Notes under the pieces: model-generated
The model's input: only the letters and a program-made list of their open reading frames with translations
Database searches by the model: none
Told to the model about the DNA's origin: nothing
Assembly (NCBI RefSeq): GCF_028858535.1
Contig: NZ_JAPMOU010000030.1
Location: 1 to 64,000 of the forward strand
Length of the DNA stretch: 64,000 bases
From: Spartinivicinus poritis
GTDB taxonomy: Bacteria; Pseudomonadota; Gammaproteobacteria; Pseudomonadales; Zooshikellaceae
Reading direction: 5' to 3'
Shown: positions 56,157 through 64,000 of the stretch, piece by piece
How the letters are laid out: each line of letters opens with the position of its first letter
Position numbering within the stretch: position 1 is the stretch's first letter
Position numbers and translations under genes: made by a program

Positions 56157-57470
56157 TCAACAGGCCCTGATCCAAGCTTGTTTCTTGTTCATATAATAAA
56201 AGCCTAATGCTGCGAATAAGCTTCGTGCACTTAAAAAAGAAAAGAAAGCAAACCATAACCCTGTATTGTCTAGTTGCCTAGTAAACCACCAAACTGGTAA
56301 ATAAATAAACAGGCTGCTAGCTAAAACGGTATACATCATTAAGTCTGTTCTTACTGTGCCAATAAATACACCATCTAACCAATAACTCCAAACAGTGACT
56401 AAGGGTAGCCAAATAAGCCATGGTAAATAGGTAATAGCTAGTTCTCTAACAGACTCAATATCAGTCAGTGAAAAAATGATCTGTTTGCCAAACAACCAAA
56501 ATAAAAGCATAAAACAGACACTGCCAACAACAGACCAAATGCCTGTTGACTTAATTGCCAGGCGTAAGTAATCAAGGTTTTTCTCTCCAATAGCTTTACC
56601 AACCAGAGCTTCAGCAGCATGGGCAAAGCCATCCAAGCCATTAGAAATAATCAGCAAAAAATTGATCAGCAATGCATTTGCAGCCAGAATTTGTTCGCCT
56701 TGCCGTGACCCTTGAGCAGTGAAAAATGCAAAGCAGAGAAGTAGACATAGTGAACGAAAAAATAAGTCCTTATTAATCAGAAGGAGCTGTTTGATGCCCT
56801 GTAAATTAATGCTGACGAATAAAGGCTGACCCAGATTGCGCAATACATTATTACAGCAGATTAAACCGATGATGAGTGTCAGATAGTCAGCAGTTACCGT
56901 AGCAAACGCAACACCTGCAGTATTTAGTTTAAAAACCATCACTAGTAGAATGTCTAACACAATATTTGTTGAGTGTGCTATTACAGTCAGTAGTAATGGA
57001 ACCCTGGTGCGTTGTACGCCAATCAACCAGCCTATCATCGTAAAGTTAATTAGTACGGCAGGTGCAGACCATATTCTAATCCCATAGTAAATGTTTAACT
57101 CGTCTAATACTTGAGCAGGTGGAGCAAAAAACAGTCTACCTAGCCATAAAATAATTGACTGACAACTAATCACAACAGTACCAATCACTAAAGCAATAAT
57201 GATTGATTGGCAAAAGTATCTGTGAATCGCGGTGTAATTATTTTCGCCAAAAGCTTGGGCTACAACACCTGTCGTGCCCATTCTAAGGAAGCCAAAGCTC
57301 CAGAAAATAAAGCTAAAAATAGCAGAACCGATGGCAACTGCACCTAAATAGTAAGCTTCTGGTAAATGGCCCAATACGGCAGCATCGACTAACCCAAGTA
57401 ATGGGGTAGTGATATTAGCTAACATCATAGGCCAGGCAATGGCCCATACGCTTACATGAATATTGCTCAT
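56157..57470 (-). CDS. MATE family efflux transporter, DinF-like
   Basis: A 437-residue, 12-helix multidrug/sodium or proton antiporter. The family N-terminus is clear (WAIAWPMMLANITTPLLGLVDAAVLGHL, then LRMGTTGVVAQAFGE), and ANALLINFLLIISNGLDGFAHAAEALVGKAIG starts the second half. These marks point to the DinF subgroup. Substrates are unknown; protection against oxidants or toxic metabolites has been proposed for DinF proteins. It is a single gene followed by 750 bp of non-coding DNA. Confidence 0.92.
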   Translation of the reverse strand: MSNIHVSVWAIAWPMMLANITTPLLGLVDAAVLGHLPEAYYLGAVAIGSAIFSFIFWSFGFLRMGTTGVVAQAFGENNYTAIHRYFCQSIIIALVIGTVVISCQSIILWLGRLFFAPPAQVLDELNIYYGIRIWSAPAVLINFTMIGWLIGVQRTRVPLLLTVIAHSTNIVLDILLVMVFKLNTAGVAFATVTADYLTLIIGLICCNNVLRNLGQPLFVSINLQGIKQLLLINKDLFFRSLCLLLCFAFFTAQGSRQGEQILAANALLINFLLIISNGLDGFAHAAEALVGKAIGEKNLDYLRLAIKSTGIWSVVGSVCFMLLFWLFGKQIIFSLTDIESVRELAITYLPWLIWLPLVTVWSYWLDGVFIGTVRTDLMMYTVLASSLFIYLPVWWFTRQLDNTGLWFAFFSFLSARSLFAALGFYYMNKKQAWIRAC

Positions 57471-58474
57471 ATAAAGAATGACTTGTATTATTAATCGATA
57501 AACGAAGTTGCTGGATAATATAAGAAGAGTAACATATTTTTAATAAAACTGTTTTTTTATAATAAAATATTATTTGCAATATTTTCTCTCATAACTCATT
57601 GATTCAGCTCAATAATTTTTTTCTGAATGACTCTAAGATTAGTTTTCTGCGTTAACGCCAGTTGCCGTAAGAATGGGGTTCGTTATAATAAGGCAGTTGT
57701 ATGGAATTGTGGGCTAAGTGTTTACTTAAGTTCAGTGACAAGCAGTTATGAAAATGATAAGCAATTGCAAAAATGAGAAAAATTGAAGTAACAGGCTATG
57801 CAATTGTGAAAATAAGTAGTTCTTACAAAAGTCAGCGACATTTTAGTTAACTTTTAGCAAGTATTGTTGCCATCGTGAAAATAGTATTTATTCGTTATGG
57901 TATGCGCCAGGTGATGGTGGTGATCCAAGATGATGGTTAAGCACATATTAATGGTTTGTCGTGTATGAATTAAGCAGGTTTAGCTGTGTAATTCAGCTAC
58001 CAATGACAACCTTATAGCCCATCCGATGTAATAATAAGACCAATAATGTCGGGTTAAGAAAGTGACTAACAGCAAACAAAAATTTATACCGAACAAGTAG
58101 TATTAAGATATACCCAATGCGAAGGGTATATATGAAAGTAGTATGGAAGGGTATTGATAAGGTGTAAGCAAGCTTGGATTGCAAATGGTTTTTAGTAAAG
58201 CACAATAATAACTAATTGGTGTATTGGTCTTATCAAGGCAGGGTTGTGAAAGATAGTATGTTGATAAAGGTTGTCCTTTAGTAAAGATTGTGTCCTTCTA
58301 AAGCCAAATATTAATAAGTTAAATGTCTCTAACTTTAAAAGTGTCAATTGTCTTACCAAAGTGGATAGTGTGAACAACACAAATATTGAGTATTAAAGGT
58401 TTGGATACCAGTAAAAAATTCTCAAAGCGAGTATTAGCCTGCTAGCACATAAATATAATCAAGGGGCATAAGGA
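57471..58474. other. 1-kb AT-rich region upstream of the cytochrome oxidase operon
   Basis: This contains no coding frame of any credibility. It holds the 22-bp TATACCC mini-element at 58109-58130 and must contain the cox operon promoter; I could not choose one with confidence. AAGGGGCATAAGGA just before 58475 is the coxB ribosome binding site. Confidence 0.45.
58109..58130 (+). repeat. Collapsed TATACCC element, 22 bp
   Basis: TATACCC-AATGCGAA-GGGTATA, with flanking A and T extending the palindrome by one base each side. Its first 18 bases are identical to the left end of the element at 42552. It looks like a minimal version of that family. Confidence 0.65.
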
Positions 58475-59605
58475 ATGTTGTTAGGAGATAAACCTAAGCT
58501 AATAGCTGCTTTCAGCACGCTACTGGCATGTGGGTCGGTGTATGGGGAGTGGGGATATAACTTACCCCAAGGGGTTACTGAAGTTAGCCGCTCCATTTAC
58601 GATCTTCACATGACGATTTTTTGGATTTGCGTTGTCATAGGGGTTGTGGTTTTTGGCGTGATGTTTTGGTCAATGTTAATGCACCGAAAGTCACTGGGTG
58701 CTAAACCCGCCGCTTTTCATGAAAATACTTTAATAGAAATAATATGGACTGCTATACCCTTTCTTATTCTGGTATCAATGGCTGTACCAGCTACACAAAC
58801 CTTAATTCAGGTCTATGACACCAAAGAATCTGATATTGATATTCAAATAACTGGCTATCAATGGAAGTGGCACTATAAATACCTTGCTGATGATGTAGGC
58901 TTTTTTAGCAACCTTAGTACACCTAAAGCAGAAATAGCTAATGAAGAACCGAAAGGTGATCACTACTTACTAGAAGTTGATGAACCAATGGTTGTGCCTG
59001 TCAATAAAAAAATACGATTTTTAATTACGGCTAATGACGTTATTCACTCTTGGTGGGTACCTGACTTAGCAGTAAAAAAAGATGCGATTCCTGGCTTCAT
59101 TAATGAAGCTTGGACGAGGATTGAAGAGCCTGGCATTTATCGTGGGCAGTGTGCTGAGCTTTGTGGTAAAGACCATGGCTTTATGCCAATTGTGGTTGAA
59201 GCAAAGTCAGCGGAAGATTATCAAGCCTGGTTAGTAGCTAAAAAAGAAGCTGCGGCTAAAGAACGAGAGTTACGAGATAAAGTTTGGACATCAGAAGAGC
59301 TTTATAGCCGAGGAGAAAAAGTATACATCAAGACTTGTGCAGCTTGTCACCAGGCTAATGGAGAAGGTGTGCCTCCTGTTTTCCCTGCTATTAAAGGAAG
59401 CAAGATTGCAGTGGGTGAGCCTCAAAAGCACATAGAAGTTGTCGTGAATGGTGTGCAGGGGACAGCAATGCAAGCGTTTGGCAAACAACTAAGTGAAGTG
59501 GATATTGCAGCTGTTATTACTTATCAACGTAATGCTTGGGGTAATAATACAGGTGATCAAGTAGTGCCTATGGACATTGTTAAGTTTAACGAAGCAGGAC
59601 AATAA
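58475..59605 (+). CDS. coxB: Cytochrome c oxidase subunit II with fused cytochrome c domain
   Basis: A 376-residue subunit that accepts electrons from cytochrome c at a binuclear CuA centre. After a signal (1-24) come two membrane helices (about 43-68 and 88-108), then the cupredoxin domain with His191, Cys226, Cys230, His234 and Met237 (CAELCGKDHGFM). A C-terminal cytochrome c domain carries CAACH at 288-292, making this the caa3-like variant common in proteobacteria. It heads the operon coxB-coxA-ctaG-coxC. Confidence 0.96.
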   Translation: MLLGDKPKLIAAFSTLLACGSVYGEWGYNLPQGVTEVSRSIYDLHMTIFWICVVIGVVVFGVMFWSMLMHRKSLGAKPAAFHENTLIEIIWTAIPFLILVSMAVPATQTLIQVYDTKESDIDIQITGYQWKWHYKYLADDVGFFSNLSTPKAEIANEEPKGDHYLLEVDEPMVVPVNKKIRFLITANDVIHSWWVPDLAVKKDAIPGFINEAWTRIEEPGIYRGQCAELCGKDHGFMPIVVEAKSAEDYQAWLVAKKEAAAKERELRDKVWTSEELYSRGEKVYIKTCAACHQANGEGVPPVFPAIKGSKIAVGEPQKHIEVVVNGVQGTAMQAFGKQLSEVDIAAVITYQRNAWGNNTGDQVVPMDIVKFNEAGQ

Positions 59606-59624
59606 AAAGGATAGGAGTCAGCTA

Positions 59625-61217
59625 ATGAGTGCCGTTATTGATGATCATACCCACACAGCTGATGACCACCATCATGGTCCTGCTAAAGGGTTTATGCGTT
59701 GGGTGTTAACCACAAACCATAAGGACATTGGAACAATGTACTTATGGTTTAGTTTTGCCATGTTCCTTACGGGTGGTTTGATGGCAATGGTTATTCGCTC
59801 AGAGTTGTTCCAACCGGGGTTGCAAATAGTTGATCCTGAGTTTTTTAATCAAATGACCACCTTGCATGGTTTAATCATGGTGTTTGGTGCAGTTATGCCG
59901 GCATTTGTTGGGCTAGCTAACTGGATGGTACCGATGATGATTGGAGCACCAGATATGGCTATGCCGAGGATGAATAACTGGAGCTTTTGGATTTTACCCT
60001 TTGCATTTTTTATCTTAATAAGCTCATTGTTTATGGAAGGAGGAGCACCTAACTTTGGATGGACATTTTATGCGCCTCTTTCTACTACCTATGCACCACC
60101 TTCAGTTACCTTCTTTATTTTGTCAGTACATATGATGGGGATTTCTTCCATAATGGGGGCGATTAATATAATCGCAACCATTCTTAATTTGCGCGCCCCT
60201 GGTATGACCATGATGAAAATGCCGTTATTTGTATGGACCTGGCTGATTACTGCATTTTTGTTAATAGCAGTTATGCCTGTCTTAGCGGGTGTCGTGACTA
60301 TGATGTTGATGGATATTCACTTCGGTACCAGTTTCTTTAATGCTGGTGGTGGTGGTGACCCAGTACTGTTTCAACATGTTTTTTGGTTTTTTGGCCACCC
60401 GGAAGTATATATTATGATTTTACCTGCTTTTGGGGCTGTCTCTGCAATCATTCCAACATTTTCTCGGAAGCCTTTATTTGGTTATACCTCAATGGTTTAT
60501 GCCACGGCTTCGATAGCCTTTCTGTCATTTATTGTTTGGGCCCATCATATGTTTACTGTTGGGATGCCATTAACAGGAGAGCTGTTCTTTATGTATGCGA
60601 CTATGTTAATTGCAGTACCAACAGGGGTGAAAGTATTTAACTGGGTAACAACCATGTATCGGGGGGCGTTAACATTTGAAACGCCTATGCTATTTGCTAT
60701 CGCTTTTGTCATTTTGTTTACCATAGGTGGTTTCTCTGGCTTAATGTTGGCAATTGCTCCTTCTGACTTTCAATATCATGATACTTACTTTGTAGTTGCA
60801 CATTTTCATTATGTCTTAGTACCAGGTGCAATTTTTGGTATTTATGCAGGTATTTATTACTGGTTGCCAAAATGGACTGGTCATATGTACGATGAATTAT
60901 TAGGTAAAACCCATTTTTGGTTATCTTTTATTGGTATGAACTTAGCCTTTTTCCCAATGCATTTTGTTGGTTTAGCTGGCATGCCAAGAAGGATTCCTGA
61001 TTATGCTTTACAATTTGCCAACTTTAATATGATTTCCAGTGTGGGTGCTTTCTTATTTGGTGCAACCCAGCTCTTGTTCTTATTTATTGTTATTAAAACC
61101 ATTATGAGTGGTAAAAAGGCAACACCTCAAGTTTGGGAGGGAGCAGAAGGCTTAGAATGGTCTTTGCCATCACCACCACCTTACCACACATTTTCGACAC
61201 CACCTGATATAAAGTAG
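59625..61217 (+). CDS. coxA: Cytochrome c oxidase subunit I
   Basis: The 530-residue, 12-helix catalytic subunit with heme a and the heme a3-CuB centre. I chose the ATG at 59625, which follows GGAGTCAGCTA; an upstream in-frame TTG at 59577 would overlap coxB. Marks are TTLHGLIMVFGAVMPAF (heme a ligand region), WFFGHPEVYIMILPAFG (CuB His with cross-linked Tyr), WAHHMF (CuB histidines) and VAHFHYVLVPGA (heme ligands). The His-rich N-terminus (DDHTHTADDHHHG) is often seen in this group. It pumps protons while reducing oxygen to water. Confidence 0.97.
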   Translation: MSAVIDDHTHTADDHHHGPAKGFMRWVLTTNHKDIGTMYLWFSFAMFLTGGLMAMVIRSELFQPGLQIVDPEFFNQMTTLHGLIMVFGAVMPAFVGLANWMVPMMIGAPDMAMPRMNNWSFWILPFAFFILISSLFMEGGAPNFGWTFYAPLSTTYAPPSVTFFILSVHMMGISSIMGAINIIATILNLRAPGMTMMKMPLFVWTWLITAFLLIAVMPVLAGVVTMMLMDIHFGTSFFNAGGGGDPVLFQHVFWFFGHPEVYIMILPAFGAVSAIIPTFSRKPLFGYTSMVYATASIAFLSFIVWAHHMFTVGMPLTGELFFMYATMLIAVPTGVKVFNWVTTMYRGALTFETPMLFAIAFVILFTIGGFSGLMLAIAPSDFQYHDTYFVVAHFHYVLVPGAIFGIYAGIYYWLPKWTGHMYDELLGKTHFWLSFIGMNLAFFPMHFVGLAGMPRRIPDYALQFANFNMISSVGAFLFGATQLLFLFIVIKTIMSGKKATPQVWEGAEGLEWSLPSPPPYHTFSTPPDIK

Positions 61218-61226
61218 GTTGTTAAA

Positions 61227-61796
61227 ATGAAAGTGGCACAACGGGCAATTAAAACAACTGTTATCAAACTAAGTCTAATTGTTGTAGGTATGTTTGGTTT
61301 TGGTTTCGCTATGGTTCCATTATATGATGTGTTTTGTGAGGTAACTGGATTGAATGGTAAAACCAATAGCGAAGCTTACCAATATCAAAGTACATCAGCA
61401 GTTGTTGATAAATCACGAAAGATTACTGTGCAATTTATCACTAACCTGGGTGAAGGTGCTCAGTGGGAATTTAAGCCTGTAGTGTCACAAATCAAAGTTC
61501 ATCCTGGTCAGCTAAAAAGTGTTGAGTTTTTTGCTAAAAATCCTACAAATACGACCAGAAGTAGTCAGGCTGTGCCAAGTATCAGCCCATCTGAAGGGAC
61601 AATATTTTTACAAAAAACAGAGTGCTTTTGCTTTGAGCAGCAAACACTGCAAGCGGGTGAAGAGGTTGTTATGCCCATGCGGTTTGTGATTGACCAAGAA
61701 ATACCAAAACATATTAAAAAATTAACACTGTCATATACTTTATTTGATGTGACGGAAAGCTCGACAGAAAAAGTTGCGACAAATATGGATAGTTAA
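61227..61796 (+). CDS. ctaG: Cytochrome c oxidase assembly protein CtaG/Cox11
   Basis: A 189-residue membrane-anchored copper chaperone that inserts CuB into subunit I. It has one N-terminal helix (LSLIVVGMFGFGFAMVPLYDVFCEVTGLNGKT) and a beta-sandwich domain with the conserved copper motif CFCF (KTECFCFEQQTL). It lies 10 bases after coxA and before coxC, the usual place. Confidence 0.96.
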   Translation: MKVAQRAIKTTVIKLSLIVVGMFGFGFAMVPLYDVFCEVTGLNGKTNSEAYQYQSTSAVVDKSRKITVQFITNLGEGAQWEFKPVVSQIKVHPGQLKSVEFFAKNPTNTTRSSQAVPSISPSEGTIFLQKTECFCFEQQTLQAGEEVVMPMRFVIDQEIPKHIKKLTLSYTLFDVTESSTEKVATNMDS

Positions 61797-61859
61797 TGCC
61801 TGGTAGAAGAGGCATAAAAGCAACATATAAAAAATACAATTAGATGGAGATTAGTGTAA

Positions 61860-62750
61860 ATGGCGACCGAAAGCTCCTATTATGTACCGGCACAAAGTAA
61901 ATGGCCAATAATTGCTTCTATTGGACTGTTTTTAACTGTATATGGCGCTGCCAGTTTATTGAATGATACTACTCAGAAAGTACAAGATTCTTCTGCGCAT
62001 TGGATTTTATTTGCAGGCGCATTAATCATGGCTTATATGTTGTATGGCTGGTTTAGTAATGTTATTACAGAAAGCCGAGCTGGGTTGTATAGCCCTCAAA
62101 TGGATCGAACTTTTCGTTGGGGGATGTGTTGGTTTATTTTTTCAGAAGTCATGTTTTTTGCTGCTTTTTTTGGCACATTGTTTTATGTTCGTACACTTTC
62201 TGTTCCTTGGCTGGGAGGAGAGGGCCATACAGAGATGACTCATAAGCTGCTGTGGCCAGAATTTGAAAGTGCTTGGCCGTTAATGAGTAATCCAGATAAT
62301 GAGTTGTTTCGTGGTCCAAAAGGTGTTATAGAAGCCTGGGATATTCCTTTGCTCAATACCATACTGTTGGTTACTTCAAGTGTTACATTGACTTTTGCAC
62401 ATCATAAATTAAGAGAAAATGATCGAGCAAAAGTTAAAGGCTGGTTGATTGCTACACTAGTATTAGGTTACGCATTTTTATTCTTTCAAGTAGAAGAGTA
62501 TATACATGCATACAATGAATTGGGTTTAACCTTAAATGCGGGAATTTATGGCTCAACATTTTTCATTTTAACTGGGTTTCATGGGGCTCATGTAACACTG
62601 GGTGCCATTATGTTAACTATCATGCTGATTCGTGTATATAAAGGACATTTTAGTGGTGAAAAACACTTTGCATTTGAGGCTTCCAGTTGGTATTGGCACT
62701 TTGTAGATGTTGTGTGGATTGGATTGTTTATTTTTGTTTATGTGTTTTAA
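61860..62750 (+). CDS. coxC: Cytochrome c oxidase subunit III
   Basis: A 296-residue subunit with seven helices. Conserved stretches are RWGMCWFIFSEVMFFAAFFGTLFYVR, LNTILLVTSSVTLTFAHHKL, TGFHGAHVTLGAIMLTIMLIR and the C-terminal SSWYWHFVDVVWIGLFIFVYVF. It stabilises the oxidase and helps proton uptake. It is the last gene of the contiguous plus-strand core; the next gene, DUF2909, is on the other strand. Confidence 0.96.
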   Translation: MATESSYYVPAQSKWPIIASIGLFLTVYGAASLLNDTTQKVQDSSAHWILFAGALIMAYMLYGWFSNVITESRAGLYSPQMDRTFRWGMCWFIFSEVMFFAAFFGTLFYVRTLSVPWLGGEGHTEMTHKLLWPEFESAWPLMSNPDNELFRGPKGVIEAWDIPLLNTILLVTSSVTLTFAHHKLRENDRAKVKGWLIATLVLGYAFLFFQVEEYIHAYNELGLTLNAGIYGSTFFILTGFHGAHVTLGAIMLTIMLIRVYKGHFSGEKHFAFEASSWYWHFVDVVWIGLFIFVYVF

Positions 62751-62798
62751 ATATTAGTCCTCTGTGAGGGTGCCATAATAAGAAGATAGTGAATCTAA

Positions 62799-62833
62799 CC
62801 TCCCCCTTTGATAAAGGAGGAGGTAGGGGGTTA
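62799..62833 (+). repeat. GC-rich palindromic intergenic repeat, copy 3
   Basis: CTCCCCCTTTGATAAAGGAG then GAGGTAGGGGGTTAT, the same design as the copies at 2385 and 2465. It fills the space between coxC and the convergent DUF2909 gene and ends exactly at the latter's stop codon, so it may act as a bidirectional terminator or mRNA 3' end stabiliser. Confidence 0.7.
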
Positions 62834-63052
62834 TTAAAAAACATGTAACCAAGGTGATGAAGGGGCTATTTCACCTGTGTAGTAACCATAAATAAGTAGA
62901 AAAATAATCATAACAGTGAGAGATACTCTTAAAGTTAATGATTTCACTAAACGACCAGTTTTACTTTCATCATGAATAAGAAAGTAAAACCCAGCGAATA
63001 AGCTGGAAATAACAGCTAGTAATAAAATAATAATAGTGACTTTAATCCACAC
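62834..63052 (-). CDS. DUF2909 twin-transmembrane protein
   Basis: A 72-residue protein with two membrane helices (VTIIILLLAVISSLFAGFYFLI and VSLTVMIIFLLIYGYY) joined by a short charged loop (HDESKTGRLVKSLTLR), which matches the DUF2909 family always found near cytochrome oxidase genes in gammaproteobacteria. It lies on the minus strand between coxC and the SURF1 gene, as in relatives. Its role in oxidase assembly or stability is assumed from the location. Confidence 0.88.
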   Translation of the reverse strand: MWIKVTIIILLLAVISSLFAGFYFLIHDESKTGRLVKSLTLRVSLTVMIIFLLIYGYYTGEIAPSSPWLHVF

Positions 63053-63188
63053 GCCAATAACCTGTATGTTTAATAATATAATTATATGAGCTAAAGAATA
63101 TGAAATTTAAAATAAAGGGTACACTAAAAAAAGATGTAGAACTAGCAATAAAATGTATATGTTTATTGAGTCAATGAGATAGTTATCA

Positions 63189-63938
63189 ATGCAGTTGTTA
63201 GTTGAAAATATAACTAAACACTACTGGCTTACACTATTTATGCTTAGTGTAATTACTCTGACAGTGATGTTAGGTGTTTGGCAAGTATCTAGAGCGTATG
63301 AAAAAGAAAGGCTAGAAAGTGCCTTTATAAATAAGAGTATTGGAGATCCGGTTGAATTTGGGCAAGTAGTTAAAGAAATTTCTAGCTATAAAGAAAAAGA
63401 TATCAATTATCAGCATGTAAAGCTAACAGGACAGTATATAAAAAACAAACACCTTTTACTTGATAATCAGATAGTCAATGGTAAGCCTGGCTTTAATGTT
63501 ATATCGGCATTTTTAACAAAAAATAATCAGTATGTATTGGTGGATAGAGGGTGGCTGGGTCCAGTAATCAAGCGAGATAAAATACCAGAAATTCCAGAAG
63601 ATAATCAGCAGTTGGAGTTAACAGGGTTGCTGTTTAATAAACTAACTAAACCTTTTTTGCTGGCGAAAGACTCACTATCAAGTGATTGGCCTAAAATAAT
63701 CCAAGCTTTAGATAGAGAGCAATTAAAAAGTATTTATAACTTAGATAAGTTTTATTTGTTAAGATTGAATACTCCGCAAGCTGGTTCATTTATTCCTCAC
63801 TATAAGCCTATAAATATTAATCCTGAAAAACATTGGGGGTATGCAATACAATGGTTTTCGATAGCTTTGATTATTTTAATTTTATTTGTTCGTTTTCTAT
63901 TAAAGAATGCTAAAGAAGTAAGGGAGTCATACAATTGA
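63189..63938 (+). CDS. SURF1 family oxidase assembly protein
   Basis: A 249-residue protein with a helix at each end (about 14-33, LTLFMLSVITLTVMLGVWQVSR, and 225-243) and a periplasmic domain between, the SURF1 plan. Family marks are LGVWQVSRAYEKERLE, YQHVKLTGQYIKNKHLLLDNQIVNGKPGFNVISAF, VDRGWLG and the late HWGYAIQWFSIALI. SURF1 helps insert heme a into subunit I. The stop overlaps the next start (TTGA). Confidence 0.92.
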   Translation: MQLLVENITKHYWLTLFMLSVITLTVMLGVWQVSRAYEKERLESAFINKSIGDPVEFGQVVKEISSYKEKDINYQHVKLTGQYIKNKHLLLDNQIVNGKPGFNVISAFLTKNNQYVLVDRGWLGPVIKRDKIPEIPEDNQQLELTGLLFNKLTKPFLLAKDSLSSDWPKIIQALDREQLKSIYNLDKFYLLRLNTPQAGSFIPHYKPININPEKHWGYAIQWFSIALIILILFVRFLLKNAKEVRESYN

Positions 63939-64000
63939 AAAAACAAGCAAAAGCGAAGCTACTCTTAACTGTCATTCTTGGGCTTCCGATTATTGGTATA
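63935..64000 (+). CDS. Start of next cox-cluster membrane protein (partial)
   Basis: A frame begins at the TTG at 63935, overlapping the SURF1 stop by 4 bases, with AGGGAG at 8 bases upstream, and continues open to the window end. The 22 residues (MKKQAKAKLLLTVILG and then LPIIGI) look like the first membrane helix of the small anchored protein that usually sits between SURF1 and the heme A synthase genes in this group. Too little is present to identify it. Confidence 0.6.
   Translation, partial: MKKQAKAKLLLTVILGLPIIGI

Noticed and set aside
57471-58474. Small minus-strand frames upstream of coxB
   Set aside because: They are low-complexity AT-rich frames of 60-70 codons that overlap each other and lack ribosome binding sites.
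62834-63052. DUF2909 gene as a chance frame because it opposes the cox genes
   Set aside because: The twin-helix pattern and its position between coxC and SURF1 match the known family arrangement, so I kept it as a gene.

Overview
The window looks like chromosomal DNA of an AT-rich (about 40% G+C by eye) marine or host-associated gammaproteobacterium. Supporting genes are an aa3-type cytochrome c oxidase operon in the gammaproteobacterial order (coxB-coxA-ctaG-coxC, DUF2909, SURF1), a PilY1-type minor pilin cluster, prlC-yheV, znuA/zur-znuCB and a GbcAB glycine betaine demethylase. A relative of Zooshikella/Spartinivicinus (Oceanospirillales) is my guess from gene content only. I saw no rRNA, tRNA, CRISPR array, prophage or intact insertion sequence.

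Layout. 0.3-2 kb: a two-helix membrane protein and an HrgA-like (COG2958) protein with a PD-(D/E)XK-like signature. 2-2.55 kb: a cluster of small palindromic repeats. 2.55-10.6 kb: methylamine-type catabolism, with sarcosine oxidase soxBDAG and gbcB on the minus strand and gbcA divergent; together they remove methyl groups from glycine betaine and sarcosine, but the dimethylglycine step is not encoded here. 10.6-15.9 kb: the least explained locus. A long AT-rich leader with a 13-bp hairpin precedes a free-standing NRPS-like adenylation enzyme, a membrane flavoprotein/ferric-reductase-like protein and a crotonase. 16-18.6 kb: a solute-binding protein, an AmpD/AmiD-like amidase and an unknown protein behind a CRP-like site. 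18.7-21 kb: ergothioneine genes egtB-egtD. 21-24.4 kb: zinc uptake (znuA divergent from zur-znuC-znuB) around a Zur-box-like palindrome. 24.8-27.6 kb: a lipoprotein, an SO_0444-type metal permease and a small exported protein.

28-36.2 kb: a two-partner secretion pair (TpsB transporter, then a TpsA adhesin of about 2000 residues, both minus strand). 36.4-44 kb: a giant DUF2339 membrane protein, an exported purple-acid-phosphatase-like enzyme whose 3' end is made by a mobile-type repeat, and a HupE/UreJ-like protein. 44-50.2 kb: type IV pilus minor pilins fimT-pilV-pilW-pilX, the tip adhesin pilY1 and a pilE-like gene. 50.4-57.5 kb: a serine/threonine dehydratase, gamma carbonic anhydrase, prlC, yheV, an unknown protein and a MATE exporter. 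58.5 kb to the end: the cytochrome oxidase operon, running out of the window.

Between the genes lies a family of short palindromic elements bounded by TATACCC/GGGTATA-type ends. One copy (about 126 bp) is at 42552, one (128 bp) at 2068 with an extra half copy beside it, and collapsed 30- and 22-bp versions are at 50224 and 58109. A second, GC-rich palindrome family is at 2385, 2465 and 62799. These elements and the adenylation/flavoprotein/crotonase locus are the parts that most deserve follow-up.
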